The notes: generated from the sequence alone by a model not told the origin. 64,000 bases of DNA from Streptomyces sp. I05A-00742 (GCF_013055795.1 NZ_JABETO010000013.1:117786-181785), one strand, 5' to 3'; shown: positions 42,686-51,952, numbered from the stretch's first letter. Numbers and translations: made by a program.

Positions 42686-43084
42686 TCAGACGGCGTCCAG
42701 GTAGACCCAGCTCCCGTTCTCCCGGACGAAGCGGCTCAGCTCGTGCTGGGAGTCCGGGTGCCTGCCCCGCACCAGGCTGTGGGCGCGGAACTCGACGGTC
42801 CCCTCCTGGTGGAAGGCGGTGCCGTCCGAGGTGGCCAGGATCTCCAGCCCGGTCCACCGCACCCGTGCGTCGAGCTCCAGGGACGGCGGCCGGGTGCCGG
42901 AGTGCCAGGTGCGCAGCAGGTACGCGGTGTCGCCGACGGCGAAGGCGCTGTAGCGCGAGCGCATGAGCCGCTCGGCGGTGGGCGCCTGCTTGCGGCCGCT
43001 GTGGTAGGCGCCGCAGCAGTCGCCGTAGGAGGCGTCGAGGCCGCAGGGACAGGGGGAGGCGGGGCCGATGCTGTTTCCGGGCAT
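42686..43084 (-). CDS. YchJ-family SEC-C/zinc-binding protein
   Basis: A 132-residue protein. The N-terminal SPCPCGLDASYGDCCGAYH carries the CxC...CC zinc motif (SEC-C type). The NTF2-like YchJ domain follows: TAERLMRSRYSAFAVGDTAYLLRTWH and HSLVRGRHPDSQHELSRFVRE. Full YchJ proteins in actinobacteria have this length. The function is uncharacterised. It is divergent from the Gln-rich secreted protein gene, with about 200 bp of shared promoter region. Confidence 0.9.
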   Translation of the reverse strand: MPGNSIGPASPCPCGLDASYGDCCGAYHSGRKQAPTAERLMRSRYSAFAVGDTAYLLRTWHSGTRPPSLELDARVRWTGLEILATSDGTAFHQEGTVEFRAHSLVRGRHPDSQHELSRFVRENGSWVYLDAV

Positions 43085-43284
43085 CTGACGATTGTGCACC
43101 GGCGAAACCCTTTCGGCGGCATCGGCGGACGGAGCCGACGGTCGTGGGACCGACGCGGAAAGGCCAGGCCAGGGGTGGTGCGATGGGGCACACCCGCGTC
43201 CCTGCCCCGGCGGGCGACCGGTTGCGGGCCGCGCGCCGGTCGACACACGGTGGCCTCGTCCCGACCGGAAGGAGTGCACTCAGC

Positions 43285-43929
43285 ATGCGCATCAACAGAA
43301 CCACGGCCGTCGCCCTCTCGGCCTGCTGCTCGCTCGCCCTGGCCGTCGGCGGGCCCGCCCTCGCCGCGGACCCGGCGCCGGAGCACCCTGTCGCGGTGGC
43401 GCCCGCCGTGGGCAACACCGAGCGGCTGGCCGTGGTGGGCAGCCTGGGCGACACACTCTCGCTCGGCGCCCGGATCGGCAGGGAGGCCCAGGCCCCGAAG
43501 CCGGACCTGACGAAGCTGCGGGAGATGCAGCGTCAGCTGACGGAGCAGACCGCCCGGCTGCACGCCTCGGTGAAGGCTCAGCAGCCGCAGCAGCCCCAGC
43601 AGCCGCAGCAGCCCCAGAAACCGCAGACCCAGCAGCCGCAGCAACCGCAGACCCAGCAGCCGCAGCAACCCCAGGCCCAGCAGCCCCAGAAGCAGCCGCA
43701 GCAGCCCCCGGCGGGCGCCCCCGCGGCGCGCAAGGACGCCGTGGACGACGTCAAGAAGGCGCTGGACCAGCTCGTCAAGGACGTCAACCAGCTCCTGGCG
43801 GACGTCGCCGCGGCCAACGTCCTGGCCGTCGCCGCCGACATCGCCAAGGTCCTCGACGACCTGGCGGCGCTGGCCACCGCCGTGCCGAAGCTGGCGACGG
43901 GGTCGGCCGCCCAGCCCGCGCCGGCCTGA
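43285..43929 (+). CDS. Secreted protein with Pro-Gln-Gln repeats
   Basis: A 214-residue exported protein. The signal peptide ends near AGGPALAADP (about residue 30). A helical segment (LTKLREMQRQLTEQTARLHASV) precedes a low-complexity PQQ/QPQ run of about 50 residues, which is very unusual composition for this GC-rich genome. The C-terminal part (about 150-205) is predicted amphipathic helix: VDDVKKALDQLVKDVNQLLA and NVLAVAADIAKVLDDLAAL. AAGGAG precedes the ATG. No family was recognised. Coiled-coil surface or wall-associated behaviour is plausible. Confidence 0.75.
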   Translation: MRINRTTAVALSACCSLALAVGGPALAADPAPEHPVAVAPAVGNTERLAVVGSLGDTLSLGARIGREAQAPKPDLTKLREMQRQLTEQTARLHASVKAQQPQQPQQPQQPQKPQTQQPQQPQTQQPQQPQAQQPQKQPQQPPAGAPAARKDAVDDVKKALDQLVKDVNQLLADVAAANVLAVAADIAKVLDDLAALATAVPKLATGSAAQPAPA

Positions 43930-44002
43930 CGGGTGCCGGCCGTGCCGCCGGGAATCGGCGAAACGGCCGGCCGGGACGTCCCGCTGCGCTAGCGTCGGCC
44001 CG

Positions 44003-45031
44003 GTGCGCAAACGCCTGTTCCCCGCCCTGCTCGCCGCCGCCCTGCTGCTGACGGCCTGCGAGACGGGCTCCGACCCCGGGCCCGGCCACCGCGACGACCC
44101 CCGCCCCTCACGGGAGGCCGGCCCCCGCGCGGAGACCCGGCGCGACGGCGCCGAACTCCTCCACCGCCCCGGCGGCCGGGCGAGCGCCCAGAACCCCGCC
44201 TTCTCCCCGGACGGCACCTCCCTCCTCTTCACCGTCTTCCACGGCGGCTACAACGCGGGCGCCGCCGCCCTGCGCACCCTCCCCCTCGGCGACGCCCGGC
44301 GGCGGACGCCGCGGACGCTGCTGGACGAGTCCGACCGGGCCGCCGTCAACCTGCCCGGGACGAGCTGGAACCCGTCGGCCGGCGTCACCTTCGCGTCCGA
44401 CCGCGCAGGCCACGACGAGGTGTGGGTGCTGCGCCCCGGCGGCAGGCCGCAGCGGGTGACCGAGCACGACGGCGACACCGGGTACCTGGAACCGAGCTTC
44501 TCCCCGGACGGACAGTGGATCGTCTTCCAGGAGAGCGTGGAGCGCGAGGACGGCAGCGGCGGCGACGGCTCGATCTGGAAGGTCCGGCGCGACGGCTCCC
44601 GGCGCACCCGGCTGATCGACGGGCCGGGCACGCGGACGGACAACCGCCAGCCCAACTGGTCGCCCAAGGGCGACCAGTTGGTGTTCCAGCGCCGCCTGCG
44701 CGGCAGCGACGAGTGGGGCCTGTACGTCATGGACGCCGACGGCGGCCGGATCCGCCCGCTGATCCGGGGCGAGGGGGAGCACACCGACCCGAGCTGGTCA
44801 CCCGACGAGAGGTCCGTGGTGTTCTCCTCCACCGCCGGCGGACTGGAGCTGCCGCAGATCTTCGTGATCCCCGTCACCGGCGGCCGGCCGGTCCGCGTCA
44901 CGCGCCACGACACGGCGTACGACGGCGCGCCCAGCTGGTCCCCCGACGGCAAGTGGATCGCCTTCGAGTCCCACCCGGGCGGCGAGGACCGGCCGTCCGC
45001 ACTGTGGCGCGTCGCGGCGCCGCGCGGCTGA
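44003..45031 (+). CDS. TolB-like beta-propeller lipoprotein
   Basis: A 342-residue lipoprotein with the lipobox LLTAC near residue 18. Repeated PD40/WD40-like blades carry the consensus xPxFSPDGxxxxF: NPAFSPDGTSLLF, EPSFSPDGQWIVF, QPNWSPKGDQLVF, DPSWSPDERSVVF and APSWSPDGKWIAF, giving five or six blades. It lies outside the membrane and probably binds proteins or carbohydrates, as TolB-type propellers do. The GTG at 44003 begins RKRLFPALLAA. It converges on the hydrolase gene at 45053 with a 21-bp gap. Confidence 0.88.
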   Translation: MRKRLFPALLAAALLLTACETGSDPGPGHRDDPRPSREAGPRAETRRDGAELLHRPGGRASAQNPAFSPDGTSLLFTVFHGGYNAGAAALRTLPLGDARRRTPRTLLDESDRAAVNLPGTSWNPSAGVTFASDRAGHDEVWVLRPGGRPQRVTEHDGDTGYLEPSFSPDGQWIVFQESVEREDGSGGDGSIWKVRRDGSRRTRLIDGPGTRTDNRQPNWSPKGDQLVFQRRLRGSDEWGLYVMDADGGRIRPLIRGEGEHTDPSWSPDERSVVFSSTAGGLELPQIFVIPVTGGRPVRVTRHDTAYDGAPSWSPDGKWIAFESHPGGEDRPSALWRVAAPRG

Positions 45032-45052
45032 GACGGCCGGCCGGGGGCCGCC

Positions 45053-47206
45053 TCAGCTGATCGTGACCGTCAGCAGCGCGTACTGCGCCACCGTCAGGCC
45101 GACCGTGGCCGTCCGCCCGGACGTCGTCCAGGTCACCGGCCGGGGCGCGGGCGAGGCGGCGTCCGGCGAGCTCACGGCGGCGGCCGTCACCTGTTTGCCC
45201 TCGGGGACGGCGAGGGTGACGGAACAGGCCGCGGGGACGGTGGTGAAGGCGGCCGGTTTGTCGCCGAAGCAGGTGAAGTTGACCAGCTGGACGACGGTGT
45301 CGTCGCCGAGGCGGCTCAGCTCCAGGTGGATGCGGCGGTCACCGGTGAGCGTCACCGGGGGAGGGGCGGCCGCGCGGACCGGGGCGAGGAGCTGGTCGGC
45401 GCCGGCCTGGCCGGTGGCGGACAGGAAGGCCTTGCCGAGCAGGTCCTTGAAGTACCAGCAGGTCCCCGCGCCGAAACGGTTCTGCCTACTGGTCGGGAGC
45501 GGGTCCTTCTTCCGGAGGCCCAGCACGTCGGAGAGGGCGAACTCGCTCCGCGCCGCGCCCAGTTCGTCCAGGGCCGTCGGCGCCGGACCGGTGATCACCG
45601 CGGTGCCGCCCGCGGCCACCCAGTCGCGCAGCACCTGCGCCTCCGCGTCCGAGACGGCCTGGAGGTTCGGCAGCATCAGCACCCGGAAGCGGGCCAGGTC
45701 CGCCGCCGCGAGCCCCTGGCCGATCACGGTGTCGAACGGGACGTGCCCGTACACCAGGGCCTTGACCGTGCCCCGGAACTCGCCCAGCCACGGCATGGTG
45801 GTGCAACTGTCCTCCGGGGTGCCCTCGCTCCACCACTCCTTGACCCCGGACGGCTTCCTGGCGTTGACGTACATGCCGGTGCCGGCCGAGGGGCTGACGT
45901 AGTCCCGGGAGGCGGTGGAGTGGTAGACGCCGACCTCGGCCGCCGGGGCGGCGTCGTAGAGCCGTTGCTGGTGCGCCGCCACGAACCCGTACATCCGGGT
46001 GCGCATCCTCGCGTCGGTGGTCTCGTTCTTGAACGGGCTCTTCACCTCGTACGGGTTGCAGCCGGCCGCCAGCAGCTCGGCCATCACCAGCGAGGCGTCG
46101 TCGGCCTTCCAGCCGTAGGAGAACGCCCAGGCCGGCTTGGTGCCGCTGGCCGCCCGCGCGTACTTGTACATGGAGATCAGGCAGGTCCAGTCGGACGCGG
46201 TGGCGTGCCGCATGCCGTCGTAGTTGCCGAGGATGTCCACTTCCCAGGCGTGGCTGACGCCCTCGGCCTGCCGCAGGTAGGCGCCGTCCAGGCCGATGGA
46301 GGTGGCGTACTGGTAGTCCATGCTCACCGTCTCGACGAAGGTGACCATGTCCTTGTTCGCCGCGCGGCCGGCGGCGGCGATGTCGAGTTGCCACTGGAGC
46401 AGGTTGCGGTGCCGCCACTCGATGAAGCGGCGGAACGTGGTGTCGCCGAAGTCGTCCTTCTTCGGCAGGGGCAGCCCGGTGTCGGCCTTGAAGGCGGCCG
46501 CCGCCCAGGGGGAGGCGTCGCACCAGCTGGCCTTGCCGTCGAAGTAGATGGGCACGTCCGGCCACAGGGCGTCGATGCCCGAGCCGGCCAGTGCCTTCAC
46601 CCGGGCCAGGTAGTAGTCGCGCCAGGGCGAGTTGGGGCTGAGCCAGCAGCTCTCGTCGCCCGGGTCGACCCAGACGACCAGGCTGCCGTAGAAGACGTTG
46701 GGCTGACCGTCGAGGGAGAGCTGCACCCATGCCTTGCCGTTGTCGTCCTTGTAGAACGAGCGGCCCTTCTCACCGCCGACGCTGATCAGCTCCAGGGACG
46801 GGTAGTACATGACCACCCGGATCCCCGCCGTGTGGGCCAGCTCGGCGAACCGGCCGACCTGCTTCACATGGAAGTCGAACTCGGCCTGCGTCAGCCAGTT
46901 CGACAGGATCGTGTCGAGCTCGATCACGCTGACGTTCTGCGCCTTGAGGGCGTTGATCACCGGCTTCATGTCGCGGACCGGATCGGCGTCCTCGTCGAAG
47001 GTGCCGTCCGCCACCCGGGCGAACCGCGCCCACTCCGGGAAGACCCCCTGGCGCACGGCCGGCGCCGCCCAGGCGGCGCTGTCGACCCTCATCGGCGCCG
47101 GTGCCCCCGGCGGCCCCGGCACGACGTTCGCCGCCCAGGCCGCGCCCCCGACGCCCAGTCCCGCCCGTAACAGCCCTCTGCGGCTCATTCCTCGTATGCG
47201 GTGCAC
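45053..47206 (-). CDS. Tat-exported TIM-barrel glycoside hydrolase-like protein
   Basis: A 717-residue protein. The Tat-type signal contains SRRGLLRAGLGVGGAAWA. A barrel domain follows (about residues 55-420: NVSVIELDTILSNWLTQAE, GIRVVMYYPSLELIS, IDALWPDVPIYFD, FVETVSMDYQ, AWAFSYGWKADDASLVMAEL). Next comes a domain like the GH42 glutamine-amidotransferase-like trimerisation region (LMLPNLQAVSDAEAQVLRDWVAAGG) and a C-terminal beta-sandwich. GGGGGGAA supports the GTG at 47206 rather than the ATG at 47188. The specificity cannot be named. It is divergent from the lipid-hydrolase operon and could act on the exopolysaccharide encoded 4 kb away. Confidence 0.8.
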   Translation of the reverse strand: MHRIRGMSRRGLLRAGLGVGGAAWAANVVPGPPGAPAPMRVDSAAWAAPAVRQGVFPEWARFARVADGTFDEDADPVRDMKPVINALKAQNVSVIELDTILSNWLTQAEFDFHVKQVGRFAELAHTAGIRVVMYYPSLELISVGGEKGRSFYKDDNGKAWVQLSLDGQPNVFYGSLVVWVDPGDESCWLSPNSPWRDYYLARVKALAGSGIDALWPDVPIYFDGKASWCDASPWAAAAFKADTGLPLPKKDDFGDTTFRRFIEWRHRNLLQWQLDIAAAGRAANKDMVTFVETVSMDYQYATSIGLDGAYLRQAEGVSHAWEVDILGNYDGMRHATASDWTCLISMYKYARAASGTKPAWAFSYGWKADDASLVMAELLAAGCNPYEVKSPFKNETTDARMRTRMYGFVAAHQQRLYDAAPAAEVGVYHSTASRDYVSPSAGTGMYVNARKPSGVKEWWSEGTPEDSCTTMPWLGEFRGTVKALVYGHVPFDTVIGQGLAAADLARFRVLMLPNLQAVSDAEAQVLRDWVAAGGTAVITGPAPTALDELGAARSEFALSDVLGLRKKDPLPTSRQNRFGAGTCWYFKDLLGKAFLSATGQAGADQLLAPVRAAAPPPVTLTGDRRIHLELSRLGDDTVVQLVNFTCFGDKPAAFTTVPAACSVTLAVPEGKQVTAAAVSSPDAASPAPRPVTWTTSGRTATVGLTVAQYALLTVTIS

Positions 47207-47271
47207 GCGTTCCCCCCTGTTGCTCAGGTTCTCGGATGGTCGAGCCGTGCCCCGCGATTCTTTCGGGAATG

Positions 47272-47296
47272 CCGCCGGAGGGAAGCCCTCCGGCGG
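47272..47296. promoter_or_regulatory. Perfect 11-bp stem hairpin in a divergent promoter region
   Basis: CCGCCGGAGGG-AAG-CCCTCCGGCGG lies in the 217 bp between the divergent hydrolase genes. It could be a leader hairpin of either transcript. Confidence 0.6.
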
Positions 47297-47423
47297 GGAA
47301 CGCGCGTTTTCCGCCGGTCGACGCTCCCGGCATCGGCCGGGGTGGGCGCGGGGCGTCCGGGAGCCGTCGGAAAGCCGCCGTCGAGTTGCCCGGAAAAGGC
47401 CGATAGGTAGCATTTTCCCTGAC

Positions 47424-48740
47424 ATGGCAAGCGCGGCAGGCCCACTGGACTGGTCCCTGGTGAGCGGATGGATTCCGGTCACCCTCGTGGTCGTCGGCCT
47501 CTGCGCCCTCGCGGTGCTGCTGTTCTCCCGCCGGCGCACCTGGTGGACCCGCTGGGCACCCGCCGCCGTGCTCCTCGCCGCCCTGGTCACCTGGCTGCTC
47601 CGGATGGCCGTCGACGACTGGCTCCAGCCCTTCCCCGACCCCCTCCCGACGGACGTCGTCCTGTGGACCGGCGTCGCCGTCCTCGGCGTCTGCCTCACCC
47701 TGTTCCGTCTCCCGCTGCTGCGCCCCCGGTACTGGGCGCCCGCCGTGCTCGCCGGGCTGCTCGTCGTCCTCCTCGGCGCCTCGCAGGTCAACCGCCACTT
47801 CGACCAGTACCCCACGGCGCGTTCCGCCCTGAACACCTGGCTGACGAAGACCACGAAGCTCGCCGACGCCACCGGCACCGTCGAGCCCGCCCTGCGCGTA
47901 CCGCCAGGCAAGACGCTTTCGGAGGTCTGGCGGCCCCCGCCCGGCCTGCCCGAGGACGGCACCCTCTCGAAGTCCCGGATCCCGGGCACCAGATCGGGCT
48001 TCCACGCCCGCAGCGCCTACATCTACCTGCCGCCCGCCTACCGGGCCAGCCCGCGCCCCCTGCTCCCGGTGCTCGTCCTCCTGGCCGGACAGCCCGGCTC
48101 CCCGGACGACTGGATCAACTCCGGCCGCCTGGTCGACATGATGAACACCTTCGCCGCCGGCCACCGCGGCCTCGCCCCCGTGGTCGTCGTCGCCGACCCG
48201 CTCGGCTCGCAGTTCGCCAACACCCTCTGCATGGACTCGCGGCTCGGCAACGTCCAGACGTACCTGGACACCGACGTCCCCGACTGGATCCGCGCCCACC
48301 TCCAGGTCGCCACCGCCCGCACCGCCTGGGCGATTTCCGGGATCTCCTTCGGCGGCACCTGCTCCCTCCAGCTCGGCGTCAACGCCCCCCGCGTCTACGG
48401 CGTCCTCAACGACATCTCCGGCCAGGAGGCCCCCACCCTCGGCAGCCGGAAGAAGACCGTCGACAAGGCGTTCGGCGGCGACACGGCGGCCTTCGCCCGG
48501 GTGAACCCGCTCGACGTGATGGCCCGCGAACGCTTCCCCGACACCCGCGCCGCCTTCGTCGCCGGCCGCGACGACGGCACCTACCGGCCGCAGCAGCGGA
48601 AGGTCTACGAGGCGGCCGTCGCCGCCGGCATGCGCGCCGAGTGGGTCGAACTGCCCGGCGGCCACAGCTGGCAGGTCTGGCGCCCCGGTCTGGAACGCCA
48701 ACTGCCGTGGATCGCCCGGCAGACGGGGCTGATCCGGTGA
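47424..48740 (+). CDS. Membrane-anchored alpha/beta hydrolase (esterase D-like)
   Basis: A 438-residue protein. Three or four N-terminal membrane helices (about residues 14-120) precede an extracellular esterase domain with SAYIYLPPAYR, LVLLAGQPGSPDDWI, the nucleophile elbow GISFGG, and catalytic His in LPGGHSWQVW. It is translationally coupled (GTGA) to the aminoacyl-lipid synthase. A hydrolase next to an MprF-like enzyme resembles the Corynebacterium arrangement of AlaDAG synthase and PohA, where the hydrolase acts on aminoacylated lipids. That role is inferred. The protein at 27808-28926 has the same architecture. Confidence 0.86.
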   Translation: MASAAGPLDWSLVSGWIPVTLVVVGLCALAVLLFSRRRTWWTRWAPAAVLLAALVTWLLRMAVDDWLQPFPDPLPTDVVLWTGVAVLGVCLTLFRLPLLRPRYWAPAVLAGLLVVLLGASQVNRHFDQYPTARSALNTWLTKTTKLADATGTVEPALRVPPGKTLSEVWRPPPGLPEDGTLSKSRIPGTRSGFHARSAYIYLPPAYRASPRPLLPVLVLLAGQPGSPDDWINSGRLVDMMNTFAAGHRGLAPVVVVADPLGSQFANTLCMDSRLGNVQTYLDTDVPDWIRAHLQVATARTAWAISGISFGGTCSLQLGVNAPRVYGVLNDISGQEAPTLGSRKKTVDKAFGGDTAAFARVNPLDVMARERFPDTRAAFVAGRDDGTYRPQQRKVYEAAVAAGMRAEWVELPGGHSWQVWRPGLERQLPWIARQTGLIR

Positions 48741-51274
48741 CCGTCGCCGCCCCGGCCCCCGTCGTCGGACGCCGCCGCGACCGCTGGCGGATCACCGTGG
48801 GACGTGTCCTCGCGCCCGTCCGGCACGCCCCCTTCACCCTCGCCTTCCTGGCCGTCCTGTGGATCGTCGGAGCCGTCACCCACTCCCTCGGCTCCGGACC
48901 GGGACCGCACCGGATGGAACGGATCGCCTTCGGCGCGCCCGCCCTGGCCGAGGGCCGCTGGTGGACCCCGGCCAGTTCCCTGCTGTGGTGCCCCGGGCTC
49001 GGCGGCTACCTCGCCGCCACCGTCGCCGTCCTGCTCCTCGTGACCCCCGCCGAGCGGCGCCTCGGCGTCGCCCGCACCGCCGGCGCCCTGCTCGGCGGCC
49101 AGATCCTCGGCACCCTGCTCGGCATCGGCCTGGCCGAACTCGGCTCCGCCGCCGGCGAACAGTGGCTCGACAGCCTCACCGAGGACCTCACGGTCACCCC
49201 GACCGTCGGCGCCCTCGCCGTCGGCGGCGTCCTCAGCCGGCACCTCACCGCCCTCTGGCGCCGCCGCACCCGCCTCGGCATCGTCGCCTTCGCCCTCGTC
49301 ATGGCCCTGTACATCGGCCACCTCCAGGGCGTCCTCCTGCTCGGCGGCGCCGTCGTCGGCCTCGCCGCCGGCGCCGCGCTCCACCGCGGGGACGGACCCC
49401 TGCGCCCGCGCACCGCCTCCCACACCGAGACCCGGGTCCTGGTCGCCCTGGTCGTGGCCGCCTCCGCGATCGGCCCGATGGTCGCCATCCTGTACCGGGA
49501 CGCGTACGGCCCCTTCAGCACCTTCAACGAGATCTACGTCTCCACCCGGCCCGGCGCCCAGGACGTCGAGGACGCCTGCGCCCTCTCCGCCCTCGACTGC
49601 GACGCCGTGCACGCCATGCGCGACTTCTACGACTCCCCGGCCGCCGCCATGTCCGTCCTCGTCCCCGTCATCCTGCTCGTCCTCGCCGAGGGGCTGCGCC
49701 GGGGGCGCCGCCTGGCCTGGGCGCTGGCCGTCCTGCTGCACCTGGCCTGGACCGCCCTCTTCGCCTACTGGCTCCACGACTTCCTCGACAACCCCACCTC
49801 GTACGGAGCCGCCCCGGCCGAACACGCCGACTTCGTCCAGTACTTCGCCGAGCAACTGCTGCTGCCCGTCCTGGTGCTCGCCCTGCTCCTGGTCACCCGG
49901 TACCGCTTCGACCTGCGGCTGCCGCGGCCGGCGCTCCGGAAACTCGCCGCGGTGACCGGCGGGGCGTTCCTGCTGACGTGCGCCGCCTACGTCGGCATCG
50001 GGTACGCCGTCCGGGACCAGTACGCCCCGCCGGCCGACACCGGCGCCCTCTTCGGCGGGCTGGTCTCGGAGTTCCTCCCGCCCGCCTTCCTCGGCTACTT
50101 CGCTCCCTGGCCGGTCCCCGTGGGCGGCACGGCCAAGGCGCTGTACCAGTACTGCGGCCTGCTCTGCTGGCTGGTCGCCCTGATCGCCCTGTTCGTCACC
50201 CTCCGCCGGCCCCGGCTGCACACCGACGGCGACGCGGCCGACCGGGCCAGGGAACTCCTCGTCGCGCACGGCGGTTCCACCCTCTCCTTCCTGACGACGT
50301 GGGACGGCAACTACTACTGGTTCGGCCGGGACGGCCGGGCCGCCGTCGCCTACCGCGTGATCGCGACCGTGGCGCTCACCACCGGTGACCCCTTCGGCGT
50401 CCCCGACGAACGGGCCCCCGCCGTCGAGGAGTTCGCCCGCTACTGCGACGAGCGCGGCTGGACCCCGTGCTTCTACAGCGTCGGCGAGGGCACCCGCGCC
50501 GCGGGGGAGCGGCTGGGCTGGCGGTCCGTCCAGGTCGCCGAGGACACCGTCGTGCCCCTGCCCGACCTCGCCTTCACCGGGAAGAAGTGGCAGGACGTCC
50601 GCACCGCCCTCAACAAGGCCGGGAAGGAAGGCATCTCCGCCGAGTGGTGGTCCTTCCGCGACGCCCCCGTCGCCCTCACCGACCAGATCCGCGGGATCAG
50701 CGAGGAATGGGTCGCCGACAAGGGCCTGCCCGAGATGGGCTTCACCCTCGGCGGCCTCGACGAGCTCGACGACCCCGCGGTGCGCTGCCTCATCGCCGTG
50801 GACGGCGACCGCACCGTGCACGGCATCACCAGCTGGATGCCGGTGTACGGTGACAGCGCGACCGGCACCGCCGGCCGGCCGGTCGGCTGGACCCTGGACT
50901 TCATGCGCCGCCGGACGAACGGCTTCCGCGGCTCCATGGAGTTCCTCATCGCCTCCGCCGCCCTCGGCTTCAAGGAAGAGGGCGCCCGCTTCCTCAGCCT
51001 CTCCGGCGCCCCCCTGGCCCGCACCGCCACCGAGGAGCCCCCGGCCGCGCTCCAGCGCATGCTCGACTACGCCGGCAAGGTCCTCGAACCGGTCTACGGC
51101 TTCCGCTCGTTGCTGCACTTCAAGGCGAAGTTCCAGCCCCGGTACCGGCCGATGTACATGGTCTACCCCGACCCGGCGGCCCTGCCCATGATCACGCGCG
51201 CGATCGCGAAGGCGTACCTGCCGCACATGACGGCGACCCAGGGGGTGCGGCTGATGCGGCAGTTCTCGGCCTAG
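48737..51274 (+). CDS. MprF-like aminoacyl-lipid synthase (DUF2156) with rhomboid-like N-terminus
   Basis: An 845-residue protein. The membrane half (about residues 30-490) has roughly ten to twelve helices. Its first part (LAEGRWWTPASSLLWCPGLG, GVARTAGALLGGQILGTLLG) is rhomboid-like, but no GxSx active Ser is apparent. The soluble C-half (about 500-845) is a DUF2156/GNAT-type aminoacyl-tRNA:lipid transferase: FGVPDERAPAVEEFARYC, GKKWQDVRTALNKAGKEG, PEMGFTLGGLDEL and GFRSLLHFKAKFQPRY. It should transfer an amino acid from tRNA to phosphatidylglycerol or diacylglycerol, lowering surface negative charge. There is no lysyl-tRNA synthetase domain. The GTG start overlaps the hydrolase stop. Confidence 0.88.
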   Translation: MTVAAPAPVVGRRRDRWRITVGRVLAPVRHAPFTLAFLAVLWIVGAVTHSLGSGPGPHRMERIAFGAPALAEGRWWTPASSLLWCPGLGGYLAATVAVLLLVTPAERRLGVARTAGALLGGQILGTLLGIGLAELGSAAGEQWLDSLTEDLTVTPTVGALAVGGVLSRHLTALWRRRTRLGIVAFALVMALYIGHLQGVLLLGGAVVGLAAGAALHRGDGPLRPRTASHTETRVLVALVVAASAIGPMVAILYRDAYGPFSTFNEIYVSTRPGAQDVEDACALSALDCDAVHAMRDFYDSPAAAMSVLVPVILLVLAEGLRRGRRLAWALAVLLHLAWTALFAYWLHDFLDNPTSYGAAPAEHADFVQYFAEQLLLPVLVLALLLVTRYRFDLRLPRPALRKLAAVTGGAFLLTCAAYVGIGYAVRDQYAPPADTGALFGGLVSEFLPPAFLGYFAPWPVPVGGTAKALYQYCGLLCWLVALIALFVTLRRPRLHTDGDAADRARELLVAHGGSTLSFLTTWDGNYYWFGRDGRAAVAYRVIATVALTTGDPFGVPDERAPAVEEFARYCDERGWTPCFYSVGEGTRAAGERLGWRSVQVAEDTVVPLPDLAFTGKKWQDVRTALNKAGKEGISAEWWSFRDAPVALTDQIRGISEEWVADKGLPEMGFTLGGLDELDDPAVRCLIAVDGDRTVHGITSWMPVYGDSATGTAGRPVGWTLDFMRRRTNGFRGSMEFLIASAALGFKEEGARFLSLSGAPLARTATEEPPAALQRMLDYAGKVLEPVYGFRSLLHFKAKFQPRYRPMYMVYPDPAALPMITRAIAKAYLPHMTATQGVRLMRQFSA

Positions 51275-51451
51275 GGCGCGTATCGGGTCGTGATCAATGC
51301 GCATCGCAGCTTGCGGGGCGGTTGCCCGTCTGGGGTACGGGGCCGAGCGATTTGCGGCTGCGCCGTGTGGGCGCGAGTGACCGGAAGCGATGCCGCAGGC
51401 AGGCAGCGCCGGGCCCGAGGGCCCCGGCTGCGTGCCCGCCGGGACGGTGTG

Positions 51452-51645
51452 TCAGATCATGGCGAGCCGGTCTACCAGCAGCTCCACCCTGCGCTCGGTG
51501 TCCTCCGGCGGCAGCCGTCGCGCCCGGGGCGGGGTGGCCAGTCCGTGCAGGGCGGCCCAGAACGTCTCGGTGAACAGTGCCGGGTGGACGCCGTCCCCGG
51601 GGCACTCCCCGGCGACAGCGGCCAACTCGGCCGCGCGCACGGGGG
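51452..51645 (-). pseudogene. C-terminal remnant of a TetR-family regulator
   Basis: The minus strand from about 51645 to the stop at 51452 reads RAAELAAVAGECPGDGVHP, then ALFTETFWAALHGLA and PEDTERRVELLVDRLA, the typical C-terminal dimerisation part of TetR regulators. The HTH and the first two thirds are missing. Upstream (higher coordinates) the frame passes directly into antisense of the DUF1772 remnant. No start codon with a ribosome-binding site is present. The intact gene was probably divergent from the DUF1772 gene. Confidence 0.6.
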
Positions 51646-51649
51646 CCGG

Positions 51650-51952
51650 ATGCTCGGCGCCGTGATGCCGGTCTGGTACATCGGCTCGCTCATCCTCGTC
51701 GCGGTCCGGGCCATCGCCGGATGGCACCACCACGGCATCGGCCTCGTCGTCACCGCCGGCGCGCTGCTGATCCTCAGCGTGATCATGTCGCTTCTGCTGC
51801 TCGTCCCGATCAACAACCGGGTCACGACGTGGACCCCCGAGAACCGGCCCGCCGACTGGAAGCAGCAGATGAACCGCTGGGACCGCTTCCACTACGTCCG
51901 CGTCGCCGTCATCATCGCCGCCTTCGCCCTGCTGGCCGCCGCCCTCGCCTGA
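51650..51952 (+). pseudogene. C-terminal remnant of a DUF1772 (anthrone-oxygenase-like) membrane protein
   Basis: About 100 residues from an ATG at 51650: PVWYIGSLILVAVRAIAGW, a helix ALLILSVIMSLLLLVPINNR, then ENRPADWKQQMNRWDRFHYVR and a last helix VAVIIAAFALLAAALA. Full DUF1772 proteins have about 150-165 residues with four helices, so the first helix and loop are missing. No ribosome-binding site precedes 51650. The break coincides with the truncation of the TetR gene on the other strand, so a single deletion could have removed both 5' ends and their shared promoter. Confidence 0.6.

Noticed and set aside
48737..50260. Active rhomboid protease domain in the MprF-like protein
   Set aside because: The rhomboid-like helices lack a recognisable GxSx catalytic Ser and the paired His.
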